Source: Rahnella victoriana | GTDB taxonomy: Bacteria > Pseudomonadota > Gammaproteobacteria > Enterobacterales > Enterobacteriaceae | DNA length: 62,606 nucleotides | Assembly: GCF_004330295.1 (NCBI RefSeq) | Contig: NZ_SJOJ01000033.1 | Coordinates: 1 to 62,606 of the forward strand | Reading direction: 5' to 3' | Shown: positions 44,608 through 52,322 of the stretch, piece by piece | Layout of the letters: every line of letters starts with the position of its first letter | Numbering within the stretch: position 1 is the stretch's first letter | Position numbers and translations under genes: made by a program | Notes under the pieces: model-generated | Seen by the model: the letters and a program-made list of their open reading frames with translations, nothing else | The model's database searches: none | What the model was told of the DNA's origin: nothing

Positions 44608-46176
44608 ATGAAAGCTTTATTACCGTCCGTCCTGTTCACGGCTATTGCGGCTACTTTCTCTGTGCAGGCTGCCACGCCGCCGGATACCCTGGTTATCGCG
44701 CAATCCATCGATGACACCTCCAGTTTTGACCCGGCGCAGGGCTTCGAACTGACCACGGTTCAGGCTTTCAATAACATTTATCAGCGTCTGGTGCAGTCTG
44801 ACCCGAATAATCCGATCGATTTAAAACCGACACTGGCCGCCTCCTGGGAAGCGGGTAAAGATAACCGCAGTCTGACGTTTGCGCTGTCGCCGAAAGCCAC
44901 TTTTGCCAGCGGCAATCCGCTGACCGCCGATGACGTGATTTTCTCACTGTCGCGCGTGGTGAAGCTGAATCTTGAGCCTTCCTTCATTCTGACGCAGCTG
45001 GGCTGGACCGATAAAAACGTCGATACATTCCTGACCAAAGTCGATGACCAGCATGTGAAAATCAGCTGGACCGCCGATGTCAGCCCGTCATTCGTGCTGA
45101 GCCTGCTGTCTGCGCCGGTATCCTCGATTGTCGACAGCAAACTGGTGAAAGCTAATGCCACCGCTGACGATTTGGGGCATCAGTGGCTGAGCAACCATTC
45201 TGCCGGTTCCGGTCCGTACCAGATCCGTAACTACATTCCGCATGAAGTGGTGATCCTGTCTGCCAATCCGACCTCACCGGAAGGCGCACCGAAACTGAAA
45301 ACCATTCTGATCAAAAACGTACCGGATCCTGCGGCACGCCGTTTGCTGATCGAGCAGGGCGATGCCGATATGGCGCGTAACCTCGGTTCCGACCAGATGG
45401 CGGCGCTCGAAGGCAAGAAAGGTGTGAAACCGCTGGCGGTGCCGTATGCGTCCCTGTACTTCATGCAGTTCAACGCCAAAGCCTCTCCGGCGCTGGGAAA
45501 TCCGGCCTTCTGGGAAGCCGCGCGTTACCTGTTTGATTACAATCACATCGCGCACGACCTGATGAAAAATCAGTTCCAGGTGCATCAGGCTTTCCTGCCT
45601 GAAGGTTACCTCGGCGCACTGAATGACACGCCTTACACCTACGATCCGGCCAAGGCTAAAGCGATTCTGGCGAAAGCCGGACTGACCAACGTCAGCTTCA
45701 CGCTGTCCACGGCTAACCAGCCGCCGTATCTGGACATCGCTCAGGCATTGCAGGCCAGCTTCGCGCAGGGCGGCGTGACCGTGAAACTGGATCCGGGTTT
45801 AAGCTCGCAGATTTCCACCAAAGTGAAGGCGCATGAATACGATGCTTACATGTCTTCATGGGGCCCGGATTACTTTGATCCGAACACCAACGCCTCGGCG
45901 TTTGCCTTCAACCCGGAAGACGGCAGCAAAACGCTGGCATGGCGTGCTAACTGGTCCATTCCGGCGCTCAACAAACTGACACTGGCCGCGATTGCGGAGC
46001 CGGATCAGGCTAAACGCGTGGCGGATTACCGTCAGCTGCAACTGGAAGTGCAGAAAAACTCGCCGTTCGTGATCGGCCTGCAAGCGAAAAGCCTGATTGC
46101 CGTTCGCGACAACATCAAAGGTTACGTGCAGGGCATCAACCCTGACATGGTCTTCTACAGCAAGGTCACCAAGTAA
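44608..46176 (+). CDS. Peptide-type ABC substrate-binding protein 1
   Basis: Periplasmic family 5 binding protein (DppA/OppA/NikA fold), 522 residues. Signal peptide ends near FSVQA-ATPPDTL. Family 5 signatures include LPTLAASWEAG-like LKPTLAASWEAGKDNRSLTF, ASGNPLTADDVIFSLSRVVK, and the C-terminal DAYMSSWGPDYFDPNTNASA. It is clearly paralogous to the second binding protein at 49779 (shared ASGNPLTADDVI, SAPV..IVDSKL, LALQASFA and QKNSPFV). The stop overlaps the first permease start by one base. Substrate cannot be read from sequence. Confidence 0.92.
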   Translation: MKALLPSVLFTAIAATFSVQAATPPDTLVIAQSIDDTSSFDPAQGFELTTVQAFNNIYQRLVQSDPNNPIDLKPTLAASWEAGKDNRSLTFALSPKATFASGNPLTADDVIFSLSRVVKLNLEPSFILTQLGWTDKNVDTFLTKVDDQHVKISWTADVSPSFVLSLLSAPVSSIVDSKLVKANATADDLGHQWLSNHSAGSGPYQIRNYIPHEVVILSANPTSPEGAPKLKTILIKNVPDPAARRLLIEQGDADMARNLGSDQMAALEGKKGVKPLAVPYASLYFMQFNAKASPALGNPAFWEAARYLFDYNHIAHDLMKNQFQVHQAFLPEGYLGALNDTPYTYDPAKAKAILAKAGLTNVSFTLSTANQPPYLDIAQALQASFAQGGVTVKLDPGLSSQISTKVKAHEYDAYMSSWGPDYFDPNTNASAFAFNPEDGSKTLAWRANWSIPALNKLTLAAIAEPDQAKRVADYRQLQLEVQKNSPFVIGLQAKSLIAVRDNIKGYVQGINPDMVFYSKVTK

Positions 46177-47228
46177 TGACAGACAGTTCAACGCCCGCCG
46201 GATTCGTCCGGCAGGGTTGGCGCTGGTCAGGCCGTTTGCTGACCGGCGTGATTTCGCTGGCGCTGACATTGCTCGGTCTGCTGGCGTTCACCTTTACACT
46301 TTCCCATCTCGCACCGATTGACCCGACACTTCAGGTGGCGGGCGATCACGCCAGTGAAGCCACCTATGCGCAGGTGCGTCGCGATTTAGGGCTGGATCAG
46401 TCGGTGCCGGTGCAGTTCGCCCGTTATCTGGATCATCTGGCGCACGGCGATATGGGGATCTCGCGTATCACCGCGCAGCCGGTCGCCAGTGACTTAATGC
46501 GCACCTTCCCGGCGACGGTCGAACTGGCAACCTGTGCGATCCTGCTTGGCGGGTCGCTCGGCATCCTGCTGGCATTGCTGGCGGTGTGGAAACCGGGAAG
46601 CTGGCTGGATAACATCGCGCGGCTGGTGTCGCTGCTCGGCTACTCCGTGCCGATTTTCTGGCTGAGTCTGCTCGGCCTGTTGCTGTTTTACGCCGTGCTG
46701 CACTGGGCGGGCGGCCCGGGGCGGCTTGACGACCTGTATATGTACACCATGACGCCGCGCACCGGTTTTGTGCTGATTGATACCTGGCTGTCCGGTGACC
46801 GCGAAATGTTCTACAACGCCATCAGCCATTTATGGCTGCCGGTGACGGTGCTGGCGATGCTGTCGATGGCGGGCATCACGCGCCTGCTGCGGGCATCCAT
46901 GCTCGGCGAAATGAACAAAGAATATGTGATTCTGGCGCGCTCCAAAGGCGCGGGCAGGGTGCGGGTATTGCTGTGCCACGTGTTCCCGAATGTGCTCGGC
47001 ACATTGATCACCGTGCTGACGCTTTCCTACGCCAGCCTGCTGGAAGGCGCGGTACTGACGGAAACCGTCTTTGCCTGGCCGGGCGTCGGACGTTACCTGA
47101 CCACTGCGCTGTTCGCCGCGGATACCCCGGCAATTCTTGGCGCTACGCTGCTGATCGGCACCTGTTTTGTGCTGCTTAATGCGCTGGCTGACGCCCTTAC
47201 TTACCTGCTCGATCCGCGAACCCGGTAG
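46176..47228 (+). CDS. Peptide-type ABC permease 1
   Basis: DppB-type inner-membrane permease, 350 residues. An N-terminal helix is followed by a periplasmic stretch with APIDPTLQVAGDHASEATYA and five more membrane helices. The permease coupling motif is present in the region LLRASMLGEMNKEYVILARS, then KGAGRVRVLLCHVFPNVLGT, and the late TVFAWPGVGRYLTTALFAAD is typical of DppB/OppB. It begins one base inside the binding-protein stop codon and is followed 5 bases later by permease 2. Confidence 0.93.
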   Translation: MTDSSTPAGFVRQGWRWSGRLLTGVISLALTLLGLLAFTFTLSHLAPIDPTLQVAGDHASEATYAQVRRDLGLDQSVPVQFARYLDHLAHGDMGISRITAQPVASDLMRTFPATVELATCAILLGGSLGILLALLAVWKPGSWLDNIARLVSLLGYSVPIFWLSLLGLLLFYAVLHWAGGPGRLDDLYMYTMTPRTGFVLIDTWLSGDREMFYNAISHLWLPVTVLAMLSMAGITRLLRASMLGEMNKEYVILARSKGAGRVRVLLCHVFPNVLGTLITVLTLSYASLLEGAVLTETVFAWPGVGRYLTTALFAADTPAILGATLLIGTCFVLLNALADALTYLLDPRTR

Positions 47229-47233
47229 TTTTT

Positions 47234-48112
47234 ATGACACAAATGATCCCTGAACAACCGACGCAGGTGGAAGCGGAAGCCGAAACCTCCGTCTGGAAAC
47301 CGACCCGGCGCATCACCGCGTTTTCTGTCGGGCTGGTGCTGGTCGCCATTCTGGTGTTGACCGCGCTGCTCGCGCCGTGGCTGGCGCCTTTCGATCCGAA
47401 CATCCAGCATATCGAACTGCGTCTGTTGCCGCCGTCCGACACCCACTGGCTGGGCACTGACGGTTTTGGCCGTGATTTGCTTTCGCGCGTGGTGTACGGT
47501 GCGCGCCCGACGCTGCTGCTGGTCTCGCTGATCCTGGTGCTGACCATTCCGGTTGGCCTGCTGATTGGCATCAGCGCCGGTTACATTGGTGGCTGGTACG
47601 AGCGCATTGTGATGCGTCTGACCGATATTGTGATGTCGTTGCCGAGTCTGGTGATGGCGCTGGCGCTGGTGGCTATTCTCGGCCCCGGCCTGATGAACGG
47701 CGCACTGGCGCTGGCTTTCACCAGCTGGCCGCCGTTTGCGCGACAGGCGAGGGCGGAAACGCTGGCGCTGCGCCGCAGTGATTATCTGGCTGCGGCACGG
47801 ATGCAGGGCATTGGCGGATTGCGTCTGATGTTCGGCCATATTCTGCCGTTGTGTCTGCCGAGCGCCGTGGTGCGTGCGGCACTCAGCCTCGGTGGCATCA
47901 TTCTGGCTTCTGCCGGTCTCGGCTTCCTCGGCATGGGGATCCAGCCACCGACCGCTGAATGGGGCTCGATGGTTGCCGAAGGCAGCAAAGTTATTTTCGA
48001 TCAGTGGTGGGTCGCCGCTGCACCGGGCGGGGCGATCCTTTTCGCCAGCCTGGCTTTCAACCTGCTGGGCGATGGCCTGCGTGACAAAATGGATCCACGA
48101 CATGGCAACTGA
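47234..48112 (+). CDS. Peptide-type ABC permease 2
   Basis: DppC-type permease, 292 residues. The N-terminal region is polar (MTQMIPEQPTQVEAEAETSV). The segment HWLGTDGFGRDLLSRVVYGA is characteristic of DppC/OppC. The coupling EAA-like motif is RRSDYLAAARMQGIGGLRLM, and GLGFLGMGIQPPTAEWGSMV completes the match. The end overlaps the first ATPase gene by 11 bases. Confidence 0.93.
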   Translation: MTQMIPEQPTQVEAEAETSVWKPTRRITAFSVGLVLVAILVLTALLAPWLAPFDPNIQHIELRLLPPSDTHWLGTDGFGRDLLSRVVYGARPTLLLVSLILVLTIPVGLLIGISAGYIGGWYERIVMRLTDIVMSLPSLVMALALVAILGPGLMNGALALAFTSWPPFARQARAETLALRRSDYLAAARMQGIGGLRLMFGHILPLCLPSAVVRAALSLGGIILASAGLGFLGMGIQPPTAEWGSMVAEGSKVIFDQWWVAAAPGGAILFASLAFNLLGDGLRDKMDPRHGN

Positions 48113-48971
48113 CTTTTCACATCACGACAAACTGGTCGCAGACGATCTGACCATTTATCTGCCGGGCGAGCGTCCGCTGGAGCTGGTGAAATCCCTCTCC
48201 TTCAGCGTCGGGCAGGAACGCGTGGCGCTGGTCGGTGAATCCGGTTCCGGAAAATCCCTGACCGCCCGTGCGCTGATGGGCTTGCTACCGCATCCGTGCA
48301 AATTGCGTGCTTCGCAGCTCACACTCGGCGATCACGATCTGACCCGGCTTAAAGAGCGCGAATGGAGCCAGCTGCGCGGTAACCGCGTATCAATGGTGAT
48401 GCAGGATCCGAAACACGCGCTCAATCCGACGCAAAAAATCGGCAAACAGGTGGAAGAGCCGCTGCGTCTGCACACCCGTCTTGGCCGCAAAGAGCGTCAG
48501 GAAAAGGTGACCGACATGCTGAATGCGGTCGGCCTGCCGAATCCGGCTTTCCTGCAACAGCAATATCCGCACCAGCTTTCCGGCGGGATGGGGCAGCGCG
48601 TGATGCTGGCGATTGCGCTGATTAACGATCCGCAATGGCTGATTGCCGATGAACCGACTTCCGCACTGGATTTCGACATGCGCGAGCAGGTGCTGGGACT
48701 GATTGAGCGTTTGGTTGAGCAGCGCAATATGGGGCTGATCCTGATCAGCCATGACCTGCAACAGGTCGCACATTATTGCGAGCGGGTGCTGGTGATGTAC
48801 AAAGGCGAACTGCTGGATGAACTGCCGGCCGATCAGCTGGCGAACGCCACACATCCGTACACCCATACGCTGTGGTCGTGCCGTCCGAGTAAATTTACCC
48901 ACGGTGAACGCCTGCCGGTGCTGGATCGCGCGCTGCTGGCCTCTTTAACACAGGAGCCGCGCCATGAGTGA
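48102..48971 (+). CDS. Peptide-type ABC ATPase 1
   Basis: DppD-type ATPase, 289 residues starting MATDFSHHDKLVADDLTIYL. Walker A ALVGESGSGKSLTARALMG, Q-loop VSMVMQDPKHALNPTQKIGK, signature LSGGMGQRVMLAIALINDPQ, Walker B LIADEPTSALD and the H-loop LILISHDLQQVAHYCERVLV are intact. The C-terminal oligopeptide domain typical of DppD/OppD (about 320+ residues overall) is mostly missing. Stop overlaps the next gene by eight bases. Confidence 0.93.
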   Translation: MATDFSHHDKLVADDLTIYLPGERPLELVKSLSFSVGQERVALVGESGSGKSLTARALMGLLPHPCKLRASQLTLGDHDLTRLKEREWSQLRGNRVSMVMQDPKHALNPTQKIGKQVEEPLRLHTRLGRKERQEKVTDMLNAVGLPNPAFLQQQYPHQLSGGMGQRVMLAIALINDPQWLIADEPTSALDFDMREQVLGLIERLVEQRNMGLILISHDLQQVAHYCERVLVMYKGELLDELPADQLANATHPYTHTLWSCRPSKFTHGERLPVLDRALLASLTQEPRHE

Positions 48972-49641
48972 CATTGTCGCAGATCTGCACCAACTGAGCG
49001 TGTCGCACCGTCAGGGCTATGAAACCCGCACGGTGGTGCACAACGTCAATCTGACCATCAACAAAGGCGAATGCTTCGGTCTGGTCGGGCCGTCCGGTTG
49101 CGGAAAATCGTCCCTGCTGTGGGTGCTGGCGGGTCTGAACGGTCACTGGGACGGCAGCCTGACACTGCTCGACCATCAGGTGAAACCCGGCAAGCCTTTT
49201 ACCGGCAGCCTGCGCCGCGATGTGCAGATGGTTTTTCAGGATCCGTATGCCTCGCTGCATCCGAAACACAAGCTGGTGCGCACGCTGGCAGAGCCGCTGA
49301 AAATCCTCAAAGAGCAGGACATCGAACAGAAGATTGCAGAGGGGTTCCGTCAGGTCGGGCTGGATCCGGCGCTGATGAACCGCTATCCACATCAGCTTTC
49401 CGGCGGACAGCGTCAGCGCGTGGCGATTGTCCGCGCGTTATTGCTCAAACCGAAACTGCTGTTGCTCGATGAGCCGACGTCGGCCCTCGACATGTCCGTA
49501 CAGGCGGAAATTCTCAATCTTCTCAACGACCTGAAAGCCAGCAGCGACCTGACCATGATACTGGTCAGTCACGATGCCGATGTGATCGATCATATGTGTG
49601 ATCGTGCCGTGCATATGGCGAAGGGTTACGTGCTGACTTAG
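48964..49641 (+). CDS. Peptide-type ABC ATPase 2
   Basis: DppF-type ATPase, only 225 residues. Walker A LVGPSGCGKSSLLWVLAG, Q-loop VQMVFQDPYASLHPKHKLVR, signature LSGGQRQRVAIVRALLLKPK, Walker B LLLLDEPTSALD and H-loop MILVSHDADVIDHMCDRAVH are all present. The protein stops soon after the nucleotide-binding domain, lacking the C-terminal oligopeptide extension. The same shortening is typical of NikE-like and metallophore importers. A degenerate half repeat begins at its stop codon. Confidence 0.93.
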   Translation: MSDIVADLHQLSVSHRQGYETRTVVHNVNLTINKGECFGLVGPSGCGKSSLLWVLAGLNGHWDGSLTLLDHQVKPGKPFTGSLRRDVQMVFQDPYASLHPKHKLVRTLAEPLKILKEQDIEQKIAEGFRQVGLDPALMNRYPHQLSGGQRQRVAIVRALLLKPKLLLLDEPTSALDMSVQAEILNLLNDLKASSDLTMILVSHDADVIDHMCDRAVHMAKGYVLT

Positions 49642-49662
49642 CTCCTTCGCAGGGGAGGGAGC
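49641..49662. repeat. Half copy of the GC-rich palindromic element
   Basis: GCTCCTTCGCAGGGGAGGGAGC is a shortened single end of the 129-bp family, immediately after the second ATPase stop and before the second binding-protein gene. Confidence 0.6.
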
Positions 49663-49778
49663 CGGAAAATCCTTAATCTAATTTATTAAATAACAAAGCT
49701 TTATTTCATTGTTCTGGCCTTGCCGCTGCACCTCTACACTCGGAAAAACTGTCTTTTCACCTGTGGAGATCGACCTCA

Positions 49779-51356
49779 ATGAAAGTACGTGTTCCTTCCC
49801 TGTTATTCCTGCTTATGATGGCGGCAACCCGTGTGGATGCGGCGACACCGGCCGATACGCTGGTCGTTGCCGGTTCGCTTGAAGGCATTATCAGCCTGGA
49901 TCCGGCTGAAAGCTTTGAAACCGTCAGTTCCGGTAATCTGGTTAACCTGTATCAGCAGCTTGTTGTTTCTGACCGCCAGCATCCTGATCAACTCGATCCG
50001 GACGCTGCCGCCAGCTGGCAGCCGGGGCCGGACGCGCACAGCCTGATCTTCACCCTCAAGCCGGGGCAGAAATTTGCCAGCGGCAATCCGCTGACTGCCG
50101 ACGATGTCATCTACTCCTTTACCCGTGTGGTCAAACTCAATAAAAGCCCGTCGTTTATTTTGGGTGAACTGGGCTGGACGCCGGAAAACGTCGACGGCAA
50201 TCTGAAAAAACTGGCGGATGATAAAGTCCAGCTGAGCTGGCCTGCGGACATCGGCAGCGGTCTGGTGCTGAGCATTTTATCCGCGCCGGTGGCGGGCATT
50301 GTCGACAGCAAGTTGCTGAAAGAACACGTCGATCAGAACGATTTCGGCAACAGTTGGCTGCGTTCGCGCTCGGCGGGCAGCGGCGCATTTGAAGTCCGTA
50401 ACTATGTGCCTCACGAAGCGTTGATTTTCAAACGAAATCCGAATGCGAAGCCGCTGGCGAAACTCGAAAATGTGCTGTTTAAAAATGTCGGCGATCCGTC
50501 CACCCGCCGTCTGCTGGTACTCAACGGTGATGCGGATGTGGCCTACGATTTAGGGGCAGACCAGTTCAGTTCGCTGGAAAAAGAGAAGGGGGTGCACGTC
50601 GCCCAATTCCCGGCCGCGAAAGTCTTCTATCTGGCGTTTAACGTCGGCGATACCACCCAACCGGCGCTGGCCAATCCGGCTCTCTGGGAAGCCGCCCGCT
50701 GGCTGGTGGATTATCAGGGCATTTCTACCGATCTGCTAAAAGGCCAGTACGGCATTCATCAGACTTTCCTGCCCGACGGATTAGCCGGAGCCATCGATGA
50801 TCAGCCGTTCAAATATGACGTCGCGAAAGCCAAAGCCATTCTCAGCAAAGGCGGCATCGCACCGGGCACCAAAATCGATTTGATTGTGATTAACCAGCCG
50901 CCTTATTCAGATATCGCGCAGGCATTGCAGGCCAGTTTCGCTAAAGCCGATATCAATTTAGTGGTGCATCCGCTGGTCGAAAGCGACGTGCTGACCCGTA
51001 TGCGTGCACATAAATTCCAGTCGATTTTCACGTACTGGGGCGCGGATTATCTGGATCCAAACACGAACGCCAGCACCTTTGCCTATAACGTGCCGAACGG
51101 CCCGAAAACACTGGCGCAGCGTATTCAGTGGGTGATCCCGGAAATCAGTAAGCAAACCCGTGCGGCGGCGGCAGAATCGGATCCAACCAAACGCAAGGCG
51201 CTGTATGCTGATTTACAGCGCGAACTGCAGAAAAACTCGCCGTTCGTGGTGGCGCTGCAAAGTAAGTTGCTGGTGGCAATCCGCGATAACGTGAAAGGCG
51301 CAAGTCAGAATGTGGCAGGCAGCCAGTTGTATCTGGATACGGTGAGTAAGGAATAA
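49779..51356 (+). CDS. Peptide-type ABC substrate-binding protein 2
   Basis: Second family 5 binding protein of the cluster, 525 residues, with signal peptide ending near TRVDA-ATPADTL. It shares its whole layout with the protein at 44608: SLDPAESFETVSSGNLVNLY, ASGNPLTADDVIYSFTRVVK, SAPVAGIVDSKLLKEHVDQN, LALQASFA and the ending QKNSPFVVALQSKLLVAIRD. It has its own ribosome site (GGAGATCG) and 137 bases of upstream space, so it may have an internal promoter. The paired binding proteins suggest two related ligands for one transporter. Confidence 0.92.
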   Translation: MKVRVPSLLFLLMMAATRVDAATPADTLVVAGSLEGIISLDPAESFETVSSGNLVNLYQQLVVSDRQHPDQLDPDAAASWQPGPDAHSLIFTLKPGQKFASGNPLTADDVIYSFTRVVKLNKSPSFILGELGWTPENVDGNLKKLADDKVQLSWPADIGSGLVLSILSAPVAGIVDSKLLKEHVDQNDFGNSWLRSRSAGSGAFEVRNYVPHEALIFKRNPNAKPLAKLENVLFKNVGDPSTRRLLVLNGDADVAYDLGADQFSSLEKEKGVHVAQFPAAKVFYLAFNVGDTTQPALANPALWEAARWLVDYQGISTDLLKGQYGIHQTFLPDGLAGAIDDQPFKYDVAKAKAILSKGGIAPGTKIDLIVINQPPYSDIAQALQASFAKADINLVVHPLVESDVLTRMRAHKFQSIFTYWGADYLDPNTNASTFAYNVPNGPKTLAQRIQWVIPEISKQTRAAAAESDPTKRKALYADLQRELQKNSPFVVALQSKLLVAIRDNVKGASQNVAGSQLYLDTVSKE

Positions 51357-51390
51357 GGGAAGCCTTATCATCCGTTGTTCTCAGGTAATG

Positions 51391-51414
51391 ACCCCGGGGC
51401 ACAGGTCCCGGGGT
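51391..51414. terminator. Hairpin after the ABC cluster
   Basis: ACCCCGGG and CCCGGGGT form an 8-base perfect stem around GCACAGGT. There is no T-run, so termination efficiency is unclear, but it is well placed 35 bases after the second binding-protein gene. Confidence 0.5.
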
Positions 51415-51468
51415 TACACCGTTCAGCCAGATGTTGAGCGCGCCATTGACGAGGCGACCCCTGTTGTT

Positions 51469-51585
51469 TCATGACTTTTTCAGAAAATCTTTCAGATGGA
51501 CGACTTTGCTGATGTCATCCGTCAGGCGCGGGTTATTGCGTACTTCCCAGATATCGACATTGGTTGTTACGAGGTGCTGTCCAGA
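51469..51585 (-). pseudogene. Possible 3' remnant of an unknown gene
   Basis: The minus strand holds an open stretch ending TTNVDIWEVRNNPRLTDD, then ISKVVHLKDFLKKS and stop. It has protein-like composition but no start or ribosome site and no recognisable upstream part. It could be the C-terminal leftover of a deleted gene in the 400-base gap between the ABC cluster and the GNAT gene. I do not know the family. Confidence 0.3.
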
Positions 51586-51759
51586 GAATCTGCTTATGTG
51601 GCAGTGAAAGGTAAGAAAAATGCGGGAAGGCGCGCAGTAATGGCGCTGACCGCAGCCGGCGCGGAGAGTGAAAATTTTTGGATTTTACATTCAATCCTTA
51701 ATAGGATGAGTTTTGGGCAGGTGATAACCGATATAACATTGATTTTAAGAAAGGATTTG

Positions 51760-52281
51760 ATGATGGAACTCAATACGCCGCGCTTAACCCTGACGCCGGT
51801 GACGTCAGATGACTGGCCGTTTTTTCTCCAGCTTCGTCAGGATGAGACACTGATGAAATTCATGTCAGCGATGATGACGGAAGAAGAAAACCGGGCGGTA
51901 TTTGCGCGACGTCTTCAGGGCTTTGTTCCCGGCGTCCGCCATCAGGCTGAGTTCATTATCAGAGACCGCGAAACCGGCAAGCCACAGGGAAATATCGGTT
52001 TTCGTGCCGAAGATGACGATATGGCGAAAGTGGAAATTGGCTACACGCTGGCACCCTACGCGCAAGGAAAAGGCTACGCGGGTGAAGCGCTGCAAGCCTT
52101 ATGTGATTTCGCATTAAGCAGCGGCGTTATTCACCGGCTTAAAGCCGCTGTGCTGGCGGGGAATGTCAGTTCTGCCCGGTTGCTGGAAAAGAACGGTTTC
52201 ATCCTGCACGAAACGCTGAAAGGCGGCTACCTGCTGAACGGAGAACATCACGACGACTGCATTTATTATTTAGAAAAATGA
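51760..52281 (+). CDS. GNAT family N-acetyltransferase, RimJ/RimL type
   Basis: Acetyltransferase of 173 residues starting MMELNTPRLTLTPVTSDDWP, with AAGGA upstream; the frame continues open for 88 codons 5' but without start signals and with non-protein-like content. The RimJ/RimL pattern is evident: LNTPRLTLTPVT opening, GNIGFRAEDDDMAKVEIGYT, LAPYAQGKGYAGEALQALCD (the acetyl-CoA loop) and AGNVSSARLLEKNGFILHET. The substrate is unknown. It reads toward the ClC gene, 41 bases downstream, and may be co-transcribed with it. Confidence 0.85.
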   Translation: MMELNTPRLTLTPVTSDDWPFFLQLRQDETLMKFMSAMMTEEENRAVFARRLQGFVPGVRHQAEFIIRDRETGKPQGNIGFRAEDDDMAKVEIGYTLAPYAQGKGYAGEALQALCDFALSSGVIHRLKAAVLAGNVSSARLLEKNGFILHETLKGGYLLNGEHHDDCIYYLEK

Positions 52282-52322
52282 TACTGTTGCCTTTGCGAAT
52301 CCGTTTCCATTACTGAGATCTT

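Noticed and set aside
47201-48103. 300-codon open frame on the minus strand
   Set aside because: Antisense to the second permease gene; His/Gln/Arg-rich shadow translation.
42037-51356. Siderophore or opine metallophore biosynthesis cluster
   Set aside because: Only import genes are present; no synthetase, nicotianamine synthase-like or opine dehydrogenase gene is found.
51496-51759. N-terminal extension of the GNAT protein
   Set aside because: The 88 upstream codons are open but not protein-like and lack start signals; a good ribosome site stands before 51760.
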